Source of the DNA: CAVXAE01 sp044225565
GTDB lineage: Bacteria; Pseudomonadota; Gammaproteobacteria; Steroidobacterales; Steroidobacteraceae
Length of the DNA: 42,082 nucleotides
Assembly (NCBI GenBank): GCA_044225565.1
Contig: JBGAIL010000016.1
Coordinates: forward strand, 1 to 42,082
Direction: 5' to 3'
How positions within the stretch are numbered: the stretch's first letter is position 1; every line of letters begins with the position of its first letter. The notes under the pieces are model-generated. The model made no database searches and was not told the DNA's origin. It saw nothing but the letters and a program-made list of their open reading frames with translations. The position numbers and the translations under genes are program-made. Below are positions 1 through 8,606 of the stretch, one piece after another.

Positions 1-1
1 A

Positions 2-148
2 TGGGCTCATTACTCTTCGCAATTCGCAAAGTGGGCCCCGTCAGTGCGGTTCATTGCAGACGCAGGTGTCGTACTGATTGTTGTCTTGGCTTTTATCATG
101 CCCTTCGTATTGAGATCCCTGACCTCAAACCTTCCTTGGTGGAAATGA
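2..148 (+). CDS. C-terminal end of a small membrane protein (partial)
   Basis: This frame is open from the left edge and stops at TGA 146-148, giving about 48 residues. The middle is strongly hydrophobic (AGVVLIVVLAFIMPFVL) and looks like one membrane-spanning segment, followed by a short polar tail ending in PWWK. Base composition is clearly less GC-rich than the neighbouring EF-G gene. No family can be assigned from so short a piece. A chance open frame is possible, but the hydrophobic pattern ending cleanly at a stop makes a real gene end somewhat more likely. The gene is convergent with the EF-G gene. A 12-base palindrome (CGGCGATCGCCG, 175-186) lies between them but has no T-run. Confidence 0.4.
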   Translation, partial: WAHYSSQFAKWAPSVRFIADAGVVLIVVLAFIMPFVLRSLTSNLPWWK

Positions 149-209
149 TGGCCTAAGTGTCTTCTCGAGGCCCGCGGCGATCGCCGGCAGGCCCATCCTC
201 CGGCCGGGA

Positions 210-2372
210 TCAGCCCGCTCCGCCGCCTCTCGCCTTCGCCACTTCGGCGATCACCTCGTCCGCCACGTTCTTCGGCACCGGATCGTAGTGCGAGAACTCC
301 ATGGTGAACGACGCGCGGCCGCTGGTCATGCTGCGCAGCTGGCCGATGTAGCCGAACATCTCCGACAGCGGCACGGTGGCCACCACGGCGATGTTGGCGC
401 CGCGCTCGATCTGGTCCTGGATCGAGCCGCGACGGCGGTTCATGTCGCCGATGACGTCGCCGAGGTAGTCGCCCGGCGTCACCGTCTCCACCTTCATCAC
501 CGGCTCGAGCAGCTGCGGGCCCGCCTTGCGGATGCCTTCGCGGAAGCAGGCCTTGGCCGCGATCTCGAACGTGAGCGCGTTCGAGTCGACGTCGTGGTAG
601 CTGCCGTCGTGCAGGATGGCGCGGAAGTCCACGGTGGGGAAGTGCGCGAGCACGCCGTCCTCCTTCTGCATCTTGAGGCCCTTCTCCACGGCCGGCACGA
701 ACTCGCGCGGCACGGAGCCGCCGACGGTCTCGTCGACGAACTCGAAGCCCTTGCCGCGCTCGAGCGGCTCGAACTTGATCCACACTTCGGCGAACTGACC
801 GGAGCCGCCGGTCTGCTTCTTGTGCACGTAGTGCTCGTCGACGGACCGGGTGATGCTCTCGCGATAGGCCACCTGCGGCTCGCCCATGGTGCCTTCGACG
901 CCGAATTCGGTGCGCATGCGATCGAGCGTCACCTCGAGGTGCAGCTCGCCCATGCCGCGCAGGATGGTCTCGCTGGTCTCGCGGTCGGTCTCGAGGTGCA
1001 GCGAAGGATCGGCACGCACCATCTTGCCGAGCGCTGCGTTGAACTTCTCCGCTTCCGCCTTGTTCTTCGCCTTCACGGACACGCTGATCACGGGCTCCGG
1101 GAAGCGCATGCGCTCGAGGATGATCTGGTGCTCGCTGTCGCACAGCGTGTCGCCCGTGTCCGTCTCGGCGAGCGAGACGAGCGCGATGATGTCGCCGGCG
1201 CGCGCCTCCTCGATGGGGTTCTGCTTCTCGGCGAACATCTCCACCATGCGGCCGATCTTCTCGCGCTTGCCGCGCGTGGTGTTCATGACGGACATGCCCT
1301 TGGCGAGCACGCCCGAGTAGACGCGCACGAAGGTGAGCGCGCCGTAGCTGTCGTTGATCACCTTGAAGGCGAGGGCGGCGAAGGGCTCATCGTCCGAGCA
1401 CTTGCGCTCGCCGACCGGGTTGCCGTCCTGGTCCACGGTCTTGATGGCCTCGACGTCCGTGGGGGCGGGAAGGTAGTCCACCACGGCATCGAGCACCTGC
1501 TGCACGCCTTTGTTCTTATAGGAGCTGCCGCAGAGCACCGGATTGAAGGCGCTGGTGATGGTGCCCTTGCGGAGGCACTTGCGCAGCACCTCGGGCGAGG
1601 GGGGCTCGCCGTCGGTGAGGTACTTCTCCATCGCCTCGTCGTCCATCTCGAGGCAGGTGTCGACCAGCTCCGAGCGGTACTTCAGGACGTCGTCGAGGAT
1701 CTTGCGGTCGGAGGGCACGGTGATGCCGAGCTTGTCGGCGAGGCCCTGGCCGTCGCTCACGTCGATGGTCTCCCACTTGGCGTCCTTGTCGTCCGAGTCC
1801 CATACGAGGGCCTTCATCTCGACCAGGTCCACCATGCCCTTGAAGTTGTCTTCCGAGCCGATGGGGATCTGCACGGGCAGGGGGCGCGCGCCGAGGCGCG
1901 TCCTGATCATCTCCACGCAGCGCACGAAGCCTGCGCCGCTGCGGTCCATCTTGTTCACGTAGCAGATGCGCGGCACGTTGTAGTTGTTGGCCAGGCGCCA
2001 GTTCGTCTCCGACTGCGGCTCGACGCCCGCCACGCCGTCGAACACCACCACCGCGCCGTCGAGCACGCGCAGGCTGCGATTCACCTCGATGGTGAAGTCC
2101 ACGTGCCCGGGAGTGTCGATGACGTTGATCTTCTTCTTGCGCCAGAACGTCGACACCGCCGCCGACTGGATCGTGATGCCGCGCTTCTGCTCCTGCTCCA
2201 TGTAGTCCGTCGTGGTCGAGGACTTGAGGTCCTTGGTCTCGTGGACGTCCACGATCGTGTGCTTGCGGCCCGTGTAGTACAGGATGCGCTCGGTGGTGGT
2301 GGTCTTGCCGGCATCGACGTGGGCGATGATGCCGATGTTGCGGATGTCAGCGAGTGCAGTCGTACGAGCCAT
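210..2372 (-). CDS. fusA: Elongation factor G (stand-alone, variant switch I)
   Basis: A 720-residue translational GTPase that catalyses ribosomal translocation and, with RRF, ribosome recycling in the cytoplasm. All GTPase motifs are visible: AHVDAGKTT (P-loop, near residue 18), RGITI, DTPGHVDF and NKMD. EF-G domains II to V follow at normal length. The gene stands alone, without rpsL, rpsG or tuf, so it may be a second EF-G copy. The effector region between the P-loop and RGITI reads VHETKDLKSSTTTDYMEQ. That is about five residues longer than the usual bacterial form (VHDGAATMDWMEQ). The family is certain. Whether this is the housekeeping copy or a paralogue cannot be told from this window. 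Confidence 0.97.
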   Translation of the reverse strand: MARTTALADIRNIGIIAHVDAGKTTTTERILYYTGRKHTIVDVHETKDLKSSTTTDYMEQEQKRGITIQSAAVSTFWRKKKINVIDTPGHVDFTIEVNRSLRVLDGAVVVFDGVAGVEPQSETNWRLANNYNVPRICYVNKMDRSGAGFVRCVEMIRTRLGARPLPVQIPIGSEDNFKGMVDLVEMKALVWDSDDKDAKWETIDVSDGQGLADKLGITVPSDRKILDDVLKYRSELVDTCLEMDDEAMEKYLTDGEPPSPEVLRKCLRKGTITSAFNPVLCGSSYKNKGVQQVLDAVVDYLPAPTDVEAIKTVDQDGNPVGERKCSDDEPFAALAFKVINDSYGALTFVRVYSGVLAKGMSVMNTTRGKREKIGRMVEMFAEKQNPIEEARAGDIIALVSLAETDTGDTLCDSEHQIILERMRFPEPVISVSVKAKNKAEAEKFNAALGKMVRADPSLHLETDRETSETILRGMGELHLEVTLDRMRTEFGVEGTMGEPQVAYRESITRSVDEHYVHKKQTGGSGQFAEVWIKFEPLERGKGFEFVDETVGGSVPREFVPAVEKGLKMQKEDGVLAHFPTVDFRAILHDGSYHDVDSNALTFEIAAKACFREGIRKAGPQLLEPVMKVETVTPGDYLGDVIGDMNRRRGSIQDQIERGANIAVVATVPLSEMFGYIGQLRSMTSGRASFTMEFSHYDPVPKNVADEVIAEVAKARGGGAG

Positions 2373-2567
2373 GTCGGATATCCATCGGTTTCAGGTTAAA
2401 GCACGTCGTGCCCGGGCCTGCCCTTGCGGGACAAAGCCGGGAAATTCGGGGCTACGGACGGCTTGGGGCCGCGTAGATTACCAGTAACTCCCTGATATCA
2501 CGAATTTCCTTGCGGGCCGCGGCCGGCAGGCCGACACTTCAGATGTCAAATACCCAGCAGGTGCGCC

Positions 2568-3380
2568 ATGAATACCCCCGTGAAGCCCGCCACGGCCGCC
2601 CAGGCCCAGGTCCTTTCCCAGCTCGCGCAGGGCATCCTCAGCGGGGGGATCCGGGTGATCGATCTCACCGTGCCTCTGGAGCCTGCGACCCCCACCATCC
2701 AGCTGCCGCCGCAATTCGCGCCGTCGAAACCGTTCTCGCTGGAGGAGATCTCGCGGTACGACGAGCGCGGGCCGGCCTGGTACTGGAACAACATCGCCTG
2801 CGGCGAGCACACCGGCACCCATTTCGATGCGCCGATCCACTGGGTCACGGGCAAGGACTACGCGGACAACGCCACGCACAACATCCCTGTGCAGCGGCTC
2901 ATCGGGCCGGCGTGCGTCATCGACGTTTCGGCCCAGGCGCGCGAGAACGCGGACTTCCTGCTCACCCGCGAGGTGGTCGAGCAGTGGGAGGCGAAGCACG
3001 GGCGCATTCCCAAGGACTCCTGGGTGCTGGTGCGCACGGACTGGTCGCGGCACACCGGCGCCAAAGCGTTCCTCAACATCGGCGCCGATGGTCCGCATAC
3101 GCCGGGGTTCCATCCACAGTGCGTGCCGTTCCTGGCACGCGAGCGGGACATCCTCGGGGTGGGTGTCGAGACGGTGGGCACGGATGCGGGGCAGGCGGCG
3201 ACGTTCGATCCCATGTTCCCCTGCCACACGCTCATGCACGGGGCGAACAAGTTCGGGCTCGCGAGCCTGACGAATCTCGACAAGCTGCCGCCGACCGGCG
3301 CGGTGGTCATCGCGCCGCCGCTGAAGATCGTGAATGGATCGGGGAGCCCGTTGCGGGTGCTGGCGCTCGTGGCGGCGTGA
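2568..3380 (+). CDS. Cyclase-family metal-dependent hydrolase (kynurenine formamidase-like)
   Basis: A 270-residue member of the cyclase / KynB-like superfamily of metal-dependent amidases and lactone hydrolases. The signature HTGTHFDAPIH is present at residues 81-91, with the metal-binding His and Asp residues intact. The start ATG at 2568 follows AGGTG. There is no signal peptide, so the protein should be cytoplasmic. It is larger than classical KynB (about 210 residues), and no other kynurenine-pathway gene is nearby, so the substrate is open. It is convergent with and directly abuts the HTH regulator at 3381. The 195 bases separating it from the divergent EF-G gene should hold both promoters; I see no confident -35/-10 pair there. 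Confidence 0.85.
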   Translation: MNTPVKPATAAQAQVLSQLAQGILSGGIRVIDLTVPLEPATPTIQLPPQFAPSKPFSLEEISRYDERGPAWYWNNIACGEHTGTHFDAPIHWVTGKDYADNATHNIPVQRLIGPACVIDVSAQARENADFLLTREVVEQWEAKHGRIPKDSWVLVRTDWSRHTGAKAFLNIGADGPHTPGFHPQCVPFLARERDILGVGVETVGTDAGQAATFDPMFPCHTLMHGANKFGLASLTNLDKLPPTGAVVIAPPLKIVNGSGSPLRVLALVAA

Positions 3381-4112
3381 CTATTTGCGGAACTGGTCGA
3401 ACCCGCTGTAGTGCCAGGGCCGCACTGCGAACACATAGGCGGCTCCCGTGCGCTGCTCGAGCGGCAGGCTGCGGTCGCGATCCGCGAGGTCCGCGCATTC
3501 CCTGAGCGTCTGCTCGATCGCCTTGCGGATCTGCGCGAGGGTGCTGTCCGACATCACGGATCCGAAGAACCGCAGCTCGGCGCGCGGATCCGAGAAATCG
3601 GAATCGAAGAACTCCCTGAGCGGCTTCTGATGCAGGAAGCGCTGCATGGGGCCGCCCGGATTCCACGAGAGATTCTGCGTGATGCGCAACCGTGCCCGGT
3701 TCCCGGGCTGCAGCTCGATGATGCCGAGGCGGTCGAGCCGGATCAGGCAGCGCTGGATGTCGCGGTCGGTCAGCCGGAAGGACTGCCTGATCTCCTCGAC
3801 GCGCCAGCGATTCAGCACCAGCCACGTCATGAGCAGCAGCCGCGGATCGCCCACGATCTCGCGCTCCTGTGCCAGGCTCAGCCGGGTGACCGGAGTGAGG
3901 CGCTCGCGCATGCTCGCGACGAGATCCGAGAGCTCGAGCCGCAGCAGATCGCAGATCCCGTCGAGGCGCTCGAGGGAGAAGTCGGCCTTGGAGAAGAGGC
4001 GCTTGACGCTCGCCTCGCTGAGTTTCAGGCGCCGCGCGACGTGTGCGTAGGTGAGTCCGCGCTCCTTGAGCGCCCGCTTCAGCTCCGCGACGAGTGCCAG
4101 CTTCTGGGCCAT
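3381..4112 (-). CDS. XRE/Cro-type helix-turn-helix transcriptional regulator
   Basis: A 243-residue regulator. The N-terminus (residues 5-65) is a Cro/CI-type HTH: LAELKRALKERG, then LTYAHVARRLKLSEASVKRLF. The remaining roughly 170 residues include a winged-helix-like stretch (RWRVEEIRQSFRLTDRDIQR, then CLIRLDRLGIIEL, about residues 100-135) and a C-terminal region with no family I recognise. This last part may act in effector binding or dimerisation. A near-perfect 25-base palindrome lies just upstream of the start codon, so autoregulation is likely. The target genes are unknown; the adjacent lipoprotein, transcribed away from the same intergenic region, is the natural candidate. Confidence 0.85.
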   Translation of the reverse strand: MAQKLALVAELKRALKERGLTYAHVARRLKLSEASVKRLFSKADFSLERLDGICDLLRLELSDLVASMRERLTPVTRLSLAQEREIVGDPRLLLMTWLVLNRWRVEEIRQSFRLTDRDIQRCLIRLDRLGIIELQPGNRARLRITQNLSWNPGGPMQRFLHQKPLREFFDSDFSDPRAELRFFGSVMSDSTLAQIRKAIEQTLRECADLADRDRSLPLEQRTGAAYVFAVRPWHYSGFDQFRK

Positions 4113-4118
4113 GACGGA

Positions 4119-4143
4119 GAAGGTATCACGGAGTAATACCTTC
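4119..4143. promoter_or_regulatory. Palindromic operator candidate upstream of the HTH regulator
   Basis: Two 11-base arms, GAAGGTATCAC (4119-4129) and GTAATACCTTC (4133-4143), are separated by GGA. They match as an inverted repeat at 10 of 11 positions. The centre lies about 20 bases upstream of the regulator start at 4112 and about 117 bases upstream of the divergent lipoprotein start at 4248. The size and symmetry fit a dimeric HTH repressor site. That the neighbouring regulator binds it is inference. Confidence 0.6.
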
Positions 4144-4247
4144 AGCGTACCGGCGTGCTACTTCGCCCACCGAAGTTGCTCGTGGCGAGACCCCTGCCGA
4201 GACTCCATCGCCGCCGGCCTTCCATCACGGGCCGAGGGAGTGTCGCC

Positions 4248-5162
4248 ATGAGAAAGCTGCCCCTGGTGGGATCGATCCTGGCCGTTGCGCTGTTGAGCGG
4301 ATGTACGTCCCTCGGGGGACTCTGCTATCCCGCCTGCCATTCGCAGTCGCGCGCGTCTTCCAGCCTCGTCGACTTCCTTTATCCGGACGGTGAGCCGCCG
4401 CCGGTGCAGGATTCGATCCCTGAGCTCAAGCTGCCCTTGCGAGTAGGCCTCGCATTCCTGCCCTCCAGCCAGGCGGAGCCTTCGGCAGGCCTCGAGGCCG
4501 CCCGCCGCGAAGCGCTGCTGGAACGCATCCGGGCGCGGTTCGCCGATCGCAAGTTCGTCGCCGAGATCGTGGTGATCCCCGAGTACTATCTGCGCAGCGA
4601 GCGAGGCTTCGCCGGGCTCGAAGGCATCCAGCGCCTCTACGGCGTGGACGTGCTGGGGCTGGTCTCCTACGACCAGGTTTCGTACCGGGACGAGAACTCG
4701 CTTTCGCTCGGCTACCTCACCATCGTCGGTGCGTACGTGCTGAAGGGCAACCGCCACGATGTGACCACGCTCATGGACCTGGCGATCGTCGATCCGGCGT
4801 CGCGCTCGCTGATGCTGCGTGCAGGCGGCACCGATACACGCCACGGCACGACGACGCTCATCGGCGAGTCGAGAGCGACCCGCGAGTCGCAGGTCGAGGG
4901 CTATGACGCCGCTACGGACCGGTTGATCGAGAACTTCGACGTCGCGCTCGCGAAGTTCGAGGCGGACGTGAAGGCGGGCAAGGCGAACGTTCGAGTCGCG
5001 CAGCGCAGTGACGGCAGGGGAGGCGGAGGCTCGTCGGATGTGGCGTGGCTCGCACTCCTCGGCGTTCTGGTCGTGCTGCGGCATGTCTCGGCGAGTACTC
5101 GAGACGAGCGGCTGAGGGCCACGCGCCTCGCTCGCGTCGGCCGCCGTTACCCATTCGTCTGA
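4248..5162 (+). CDS. Rhombotarget-type lipoprotein with GlyGly-CTERM signal
   Basis: A 304-residue exported lipoprotein. The start ATG at 4248 follows GAGGGAG at 4234-4240; an in-frame ATG at 4155 would put an implausible Arg-rich extension before the signal peptide. The signal peptide ends in lipobox LLSGC with Cys at residue 19. Near the C-terminus is a Gly-rich stretch, GRGGGGSS, followed by the hydrophobic helix DVAWLALLGVLVVLRH. This is the layout of a GlyGly-CTERM sorting signal processed by rhombosortase. About 27 residues rich in Arg follow the helix, which is longer than usual for this signal. No rhombosortase is in the window. The body resembles the family known as rhombotarget lipoproteins, of unknown function. 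Confidence 0.8.
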   Translation: MRKLPLVGSILAVALLSGCTSLGGLCYPACHSQSRASSSLVDFLYPDGEPPPVQDSIPELKLPLRVGLAFLPSSQAEPSAGLEAARREALLERIRARFADRKFVAEIVVIPEYYLRSERGFAGLEGIQRLYGVDVLGLVSYDQVSYRDENSLSLGYLTIVGAYVLKGNRHDVTTLMDLAIVDPASRSLMLRAGGTDTRHGTTTLIGESRATRESQVEGYDAATDRLIENFDVALAKFEADVKAGKANVRVAQRSDGRGGGGSSDVAWLALLGVLVVLRHVSASTRDERLRATRLARVGRRYPFV

Positions 5163-5852
5163 TCACAACGTCCGCAGATCCTCCGACTCGCGCCGCAAGG
5201 TCTGCAGGAACTGCTGCAACTCCTGCTTCCGCTCCGGCATGCGGGCCTTGCCGGCCGGCGAGAGCACGCGAGCGGGTACCTGCGCCAGATTCTCCTCCAA
5301 CATCTTCACCGCCTCCGGCCCGTCCGGCGCGCCGCCGTTCGAATCCACGAGCGCGATGATCCGCGCCACGCCGATGGCGCCGAGCCAGTCGAGCGCGTCC
5401 GCATCATGCAGATACAGAGCCTCGGGCCCGACGGGATCGCGCCCGAACATGTGCGTGCGGATCGCTCCGCGCACGGCATCGATCTTCGCCATCGGGAATC
5501 CGGTGTCCTTCAGAACGGTGTCCACGATGCGGGCTGCTTCGTCCGCATGATCCACCTTCTCGTTCTCCCAGGGCGCGAAGGCTGCCATGTCGTGGAGATA
5601 TGCCGCCGCAAAGAGCACGTCGTCATCGAGCTTCACGCGATCCGCTGCGGCCAGCTCCCGCGACAGCGCGTAGTCCCGCTCGCTGTGCGAATAGCCCCAC
5701 GCCGGGTGCTTGAAGTGCTTCGCGGCGAACTCCTTCACCGCGGCATGCCAGTCGCGTGACTCTGCGGAGCGCGTAGTCCCGCTGGCGAAAGCCATTGCCA
5801 GTGCGGCGAAGGCCGAGAATGCAAAAGGACGCAGCGCGAATCTGGCGGGCAT
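5163..5852 (-). CDS. Exported HD-domain phosphohydrolase-like protein
   Basis: The ATG at 5852 is preferred because GGGGAGAA lies just upstream and the protein then begins with a clean signal peptide (MPARFALRPF, then an Ala-rich hydrophobic core). An upstream in-frame ATG at 5888 is possible. The mature part carries HD-superfamily metal ligands: the early His in WGYSHSERDY, the HD pair in AAYLHDMAAF, a later RTHMFG, and a terminal Asp in LHDADALDWLG. HD proteins of this kind hydrolyse phosphate esters or act on nucleotides, usually in the cytoplasm, so a secreted member is less usual. It is convergent with the lipoprotein gene, which ends one base away. The substrate is unknown. Confidence 0.82.
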   Translation of the reverse strand: MPARFALRPFAFSAFAALAMAFASGTTRSAESRDWHAAVKEFAAKHFKHPAWGYSHSERDYALSRELAAADRVKLDDDVLFAAAYLHDMAAFAPWENEKVDHADEAARIVDTVLKDTGFPMAKIDAVRGAIRTHMFGRDPVGPEALYLHDADALDWLGAIGVARIIALVDSNGGAPDGPEAVKMLEENLAQVPARVLSPAGKARMPERKQELQQFLQTLRRESEDLRTL

Positions 5853-5912
5853 GGCAGTTCTCCCCATGGACTTCCGGATACTACTCACGGAAACGGCCCA
5901 GCTGCCAGCTCA

Positions 5913-7436
5913 TCAGCCTGGCAAGCGTTCGATCATCGCCCGCAGCTTCGCCAGGTTGAGGGGCTTCTCCAGCACTGTGAGCCCGCGCTTCTGCAGGCGC
6001 TTGCGCAGCGCCGGGTCCGGGTCGCTGGTCATGATGACGGCGGGCGCCTCGCCGTCGAACTCGCGGCGGATCTCGTCGATGGCCTCGTCGCCCTTCACGC
6101 CCTTGTCGAGGTGGTAGTCGGAGATGATGAGATCGGGTTCCGCGTCCGCGGCGATCAGCCGCACCACCGCGTCCGTCGCCAGGGAAGCAGTCACCGCGCG
6201 GCATCCCCACTTGCCGAGGATGGAGGACATGCCGAGCAACACGTCGGGATTGTCGTCGATGACCACTACGTTGAGCGGTCGCGCGGGCCGCGTCGCCGAA
6301 CCGGGCTTCCAGGCCTGCCGCGAAGCAGTGTCTCCTTCCGAAGAGCCGTAAGGTGCGATCACGGCGAACATCGAGCCTTTTCCCGGCTGCGAGCGCACCA
6401 CGCGCCCGAGCGAAAGCAGGCGCGCGATGCGGTTGACGATCGAGAGGCCGAGCCCGATGCCCGTGCTGCTGCGCCTCGCCTCGCTCGGCACCTGGTAATA
6501 GGGGTCGAAGATCGCATCGAGGTGCTGCCGCTCGATGCCGATGCCGGTGTCGTAGACGCAGATCATCAGGCCATCGGCGCGGCGCCGGCAGCCGATGCGC
6601 ACGCGACCGCCAGGCGTGTAGCGGATGGCGTTGCTGATGAAGTTCCGCAACACGGTCTCGAGCAGGTGAGGGTCGGTGCGCACCCAGGCCTCGCAGGGCA
6701 GCAGGGCGAGGTCGATGCCGACCGAGCGCGCGACGGACTCGAATTCCGGTCCGATGCGCTCGAACAGCGCGGCGATCGGAAAGTCCGTGATGTGCGGCTC
6801 GATGTCCCCGGCATCGAGCCTTGCCACGTCGAGCAGGGTGCCGAGCAGGTTGTTCAGCGAGACGAGCGCGAGCCGGGAGCGGTGCAGGAGCGCGCGGTCG
6901 CCTTCTCTCACGGCGCTCTCGTCCATGGATTCCAGGAACAGCAGGGCGGAGCTCAGGGGCTGGCGCAAGTCGTGGCTCGCCGCCGCGAGGAAGCGCGTCT
7001 TGCTCTGGTTCGCGAGCTCCGCCTGCTGCTTCGCCTGTTTGAGCGCAAGCTCGATCTCGCGGCGGGATTCCAGCTCGCGCTTCAACCGCAGGTTGACGGC
7101 TTCGTACTGCTCCGTGCGCTGTCGCACCGTCTCTTCCAGCTTCGCGGCGGCCTGGAACCAGGAGAAGGACGTGCCCTGGCTGTCGATGGCTCGCTCCACG
7201 CGAGCCATGAGCGCGCGCACGGTTTTCCGCAGCGCGGCGTTGTCGGCCCGCAGTCGTTGGACCTGCGGACCCTCGGCGCGGCGCCGTTCCGTGCGCGCCT
7301 CCGCCGAATGGCGATTCCTGGCTGGCGACTTCTTCCGTGCCTGCCTGCCGACCGTCGGCCTCTTGAGCGGGGCGCGTTCCTGCGGGGCGCGGGGCTGCGC
7401 CTTGCGCCGTTTCGCCCTTTTGCGCTTCGCCGCCAT
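5913..7436 (-). CDS. Hybrid sensor histidine kinase with C-terminal receiver (NahK/ErcS'-like)
   Basis: A 507-residue soluble kinase. The order is a basic Lys/Arg-rich N-terminus (1-55), a coiled coil (about 57-145), then the H-box FLAAASHDLRQPL with phospho-acceptor His155. The N-box follows (NFISNAIRYTP, Asn269), then G-boxes DTGIGIE and GIGLGL, then a receiver domain (about 388-507) with acidic pair IDDN, phospho-acceptor Asp440 in IISDYHLD, and Lys491. There is no membrane segment, so input must come from a partner. The FIST gene ends three bases upstream (TGA GC ATG), which suggests translational coupling. This layout resembles the NosP-NahK (PA1975-PA1976) pair of Pseudomonas aeruginosa; that likeness is from memory. 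As sequenced, the frame is also joined to the FIST gene by a frameshift. Confidence 0.9.
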   Translation of the reverse strand: MAAKRKRAKRRKAQPRAPQERAPLKRPTVGRQARKKSPARNRHSAEARTERRRAEGPQVQRLRADNAALRKTVRALMARVERAIDSQGTSFSWFQAAAKLEETVRQRTEQYEAVNLRLKRELESRREIELALKQAKQQAELANQSKTRFLAAASHDLRQPLSSALLFLESMDESAVREGDRALLHRSRLALVSLNNLLGTLLDVARLDAGDIEPHITDFPIAALFERIGPEFESVARSVGIDLALLPCEAWVRTDPHLLETVLRNFISNAIRYTPGGRVRIGCRRRADGLMICVYDTGIGIERQHLDAIFDPYYQVPSEARRSSTGIGLGLSIVNRIARLLSLGRVVRSQPGKGSMFAVIAPYGSSEGDTASRQAWKPGSATRPARPLNVVVIDDNPDVLLGMSSILGKWGCRAVTASLATDAVVRLIAADAEPDLIISDYHLDKGVKGDEAIDEIRREFDGEAPAVIMTSDPDPALRKRLQKRGLTVLEKPLNLAKLRAMIERLPG

Positions 7437-7438
7437 GC

Positions 7439-8585
7439 TCAGCCGGGCGCGGCGATGCCGAGGCAGGTGAACGAGTTGTTCGCGTGGATCGTGTTGAACT
7501 GCTCGCCCAGGGTCGCGAATCCCACGACCGACTGGCGCTTCATCACGCCGGCGATCGCGCTTCCGCGCTGCCCGCTCCATGCAGACCGTGCGCGCCGCGC
7601 AATCGAAGCCGATCACCAGTTCGGGCGCGCCGAGCTTTCCGCGCATGTCGACGAACATCTCTTCGAGCCGCGCCACCATGTTTCCGGGCTGCGCCAGCGT
7701 GACGACCATGCCCGTCTCCATGGCACAGGCGAACTCCAGCGCGCCGTCCGGATACATGCGCTGCACGCCGCGGCAGAAATACTGCCCGCCGACGCGCACC
7801 ATCAGGGGAAACGTGGTGAGCTCCACCACCTCGCGGGCCGGCCGCTTCAGGCCCAGCGCCGCCGAGTACGCCTCGGCGGCCTTGCGCCCGTCGATCTCGC
7901 GCACGAGCCAGCGATCCGGGTCGGCTTCGGTGATGACGAGTTTGCGCTGCCCGGGAATGTAGTGCGTGTGGTTGATGGCGAGCACCGGCGAGTCGCAGGC
8001 GACCAGGCAGAACACCGCGGCTTCGCGCAAGGCGCGGCCTTCGTACAGCAAGCGCGTGGAGCCTTCGAAGTCGCCTTTGGGATTGAACAGGAAGTCCCCG
8101 GCCGAGCCGCCGACGATGGGCACCCCTGCGAGCTCGGTGCCCAGTGCCGCGATCAGCTTCTCCTCGCAGCGTGCTTCCGCATCGACCAGCAGCAGGCCGA
8201 ACCAGTGTTTGCGTCGAGCGCCACCGCTGCTTTCGATGCGCGCGCGCAGCCTGCGCACGAGATCGCGCGCATCCGGGATGCCGAAGCGGCTCACTTGCTC
8301 GATGAGCGTATCCGCCACCGTGAAGCGAGTGGACGGCAGATGAAAGCCGGCGAGGCCGCTGTCCCGGAATCCATCCGGCCCGATGGTGCGGCTGGTCAGT
8401 CCTCCAACCGCGCGTCGGCCAGCCGCCCGCAGCGCTGCGCCGAGGCGCGCGAGATCGTATCCGGTGGAAGAGAAGAGCATCGTGAGCCCGCCGTCGTCGG
8501 GGCACTGGCGGCAGACGTCCTGCACCGCCGTGCGCTCGTCCCTGGCGAGCGTGCTGATGCGGGAGATGGCGTCGGCTCTGGGCAT
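7439..8585 (-). CDS. FIST-domain sensor protein (NosP-like), one-base frameshift near the 3' end
   Basis: The first ~337 residues form a FIST N plus FIST C sensor protein (VGGLTSRTIG, GVPIVGGSAGD, IGFDCAARTVCMER). After CMER the frame turns into Arg-rich nonsense. The correct ending lies in another frame: AIAGVMKRQSVVGFATLGEQ, continuing NTIHANNSFTCLGIAAPG, then stop at 7439-7441. Removing one C from CCC at 7571-7573 restores CMERQRGSAIAGVM and gives a 381-residue protein. FIST proteins bind small ligands; in P. aeruginosa the FIST protein NosP is a heme protein that senses NO and controls the kinase encoded next to it. As given, translation would run on into the kinase as one 890-residue protein. 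A sequencing error and a genuine mutation are both possible. Confidence 0.85.
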
Positions 8586-8606
8586 CTTTAGGGCGGCCGC
8601 CCCGTT

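Noticed and set aside
176..185. GGCGATCGCC palindrome, possibly a HIP1-like repeat or terminator stem
   Set aside because: It occurs as a single copy with no T-run on either strand, so neither a repeat family nor a terminator can be supported.
288..2399. Plus-strand open frame of 703 codons across the EF-G gene
   Set aside because: It is antisense to EF-G, whose GTPase motifs are all intact; the plus-strand translation is Leu/His/Val/Arg-rich with no domain.
4155..4247. Upstream ATG for the GlyGly-CTERM lipoprotein
   Set aside because: It would place 31 Arg/Pro-rich residues before the signal peptide; the ATG at 4248 has a good ribosome-binding site and gives a standard lipobox position.
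5913..8585. Single 890-residue FIST-kinase-receiver protein
   Set aside because: The bridge between the domains is out-of-frame sequence, and the proper FIST ending and stop are intact in another frame. Two genes with a one-base frameshift explain it better.
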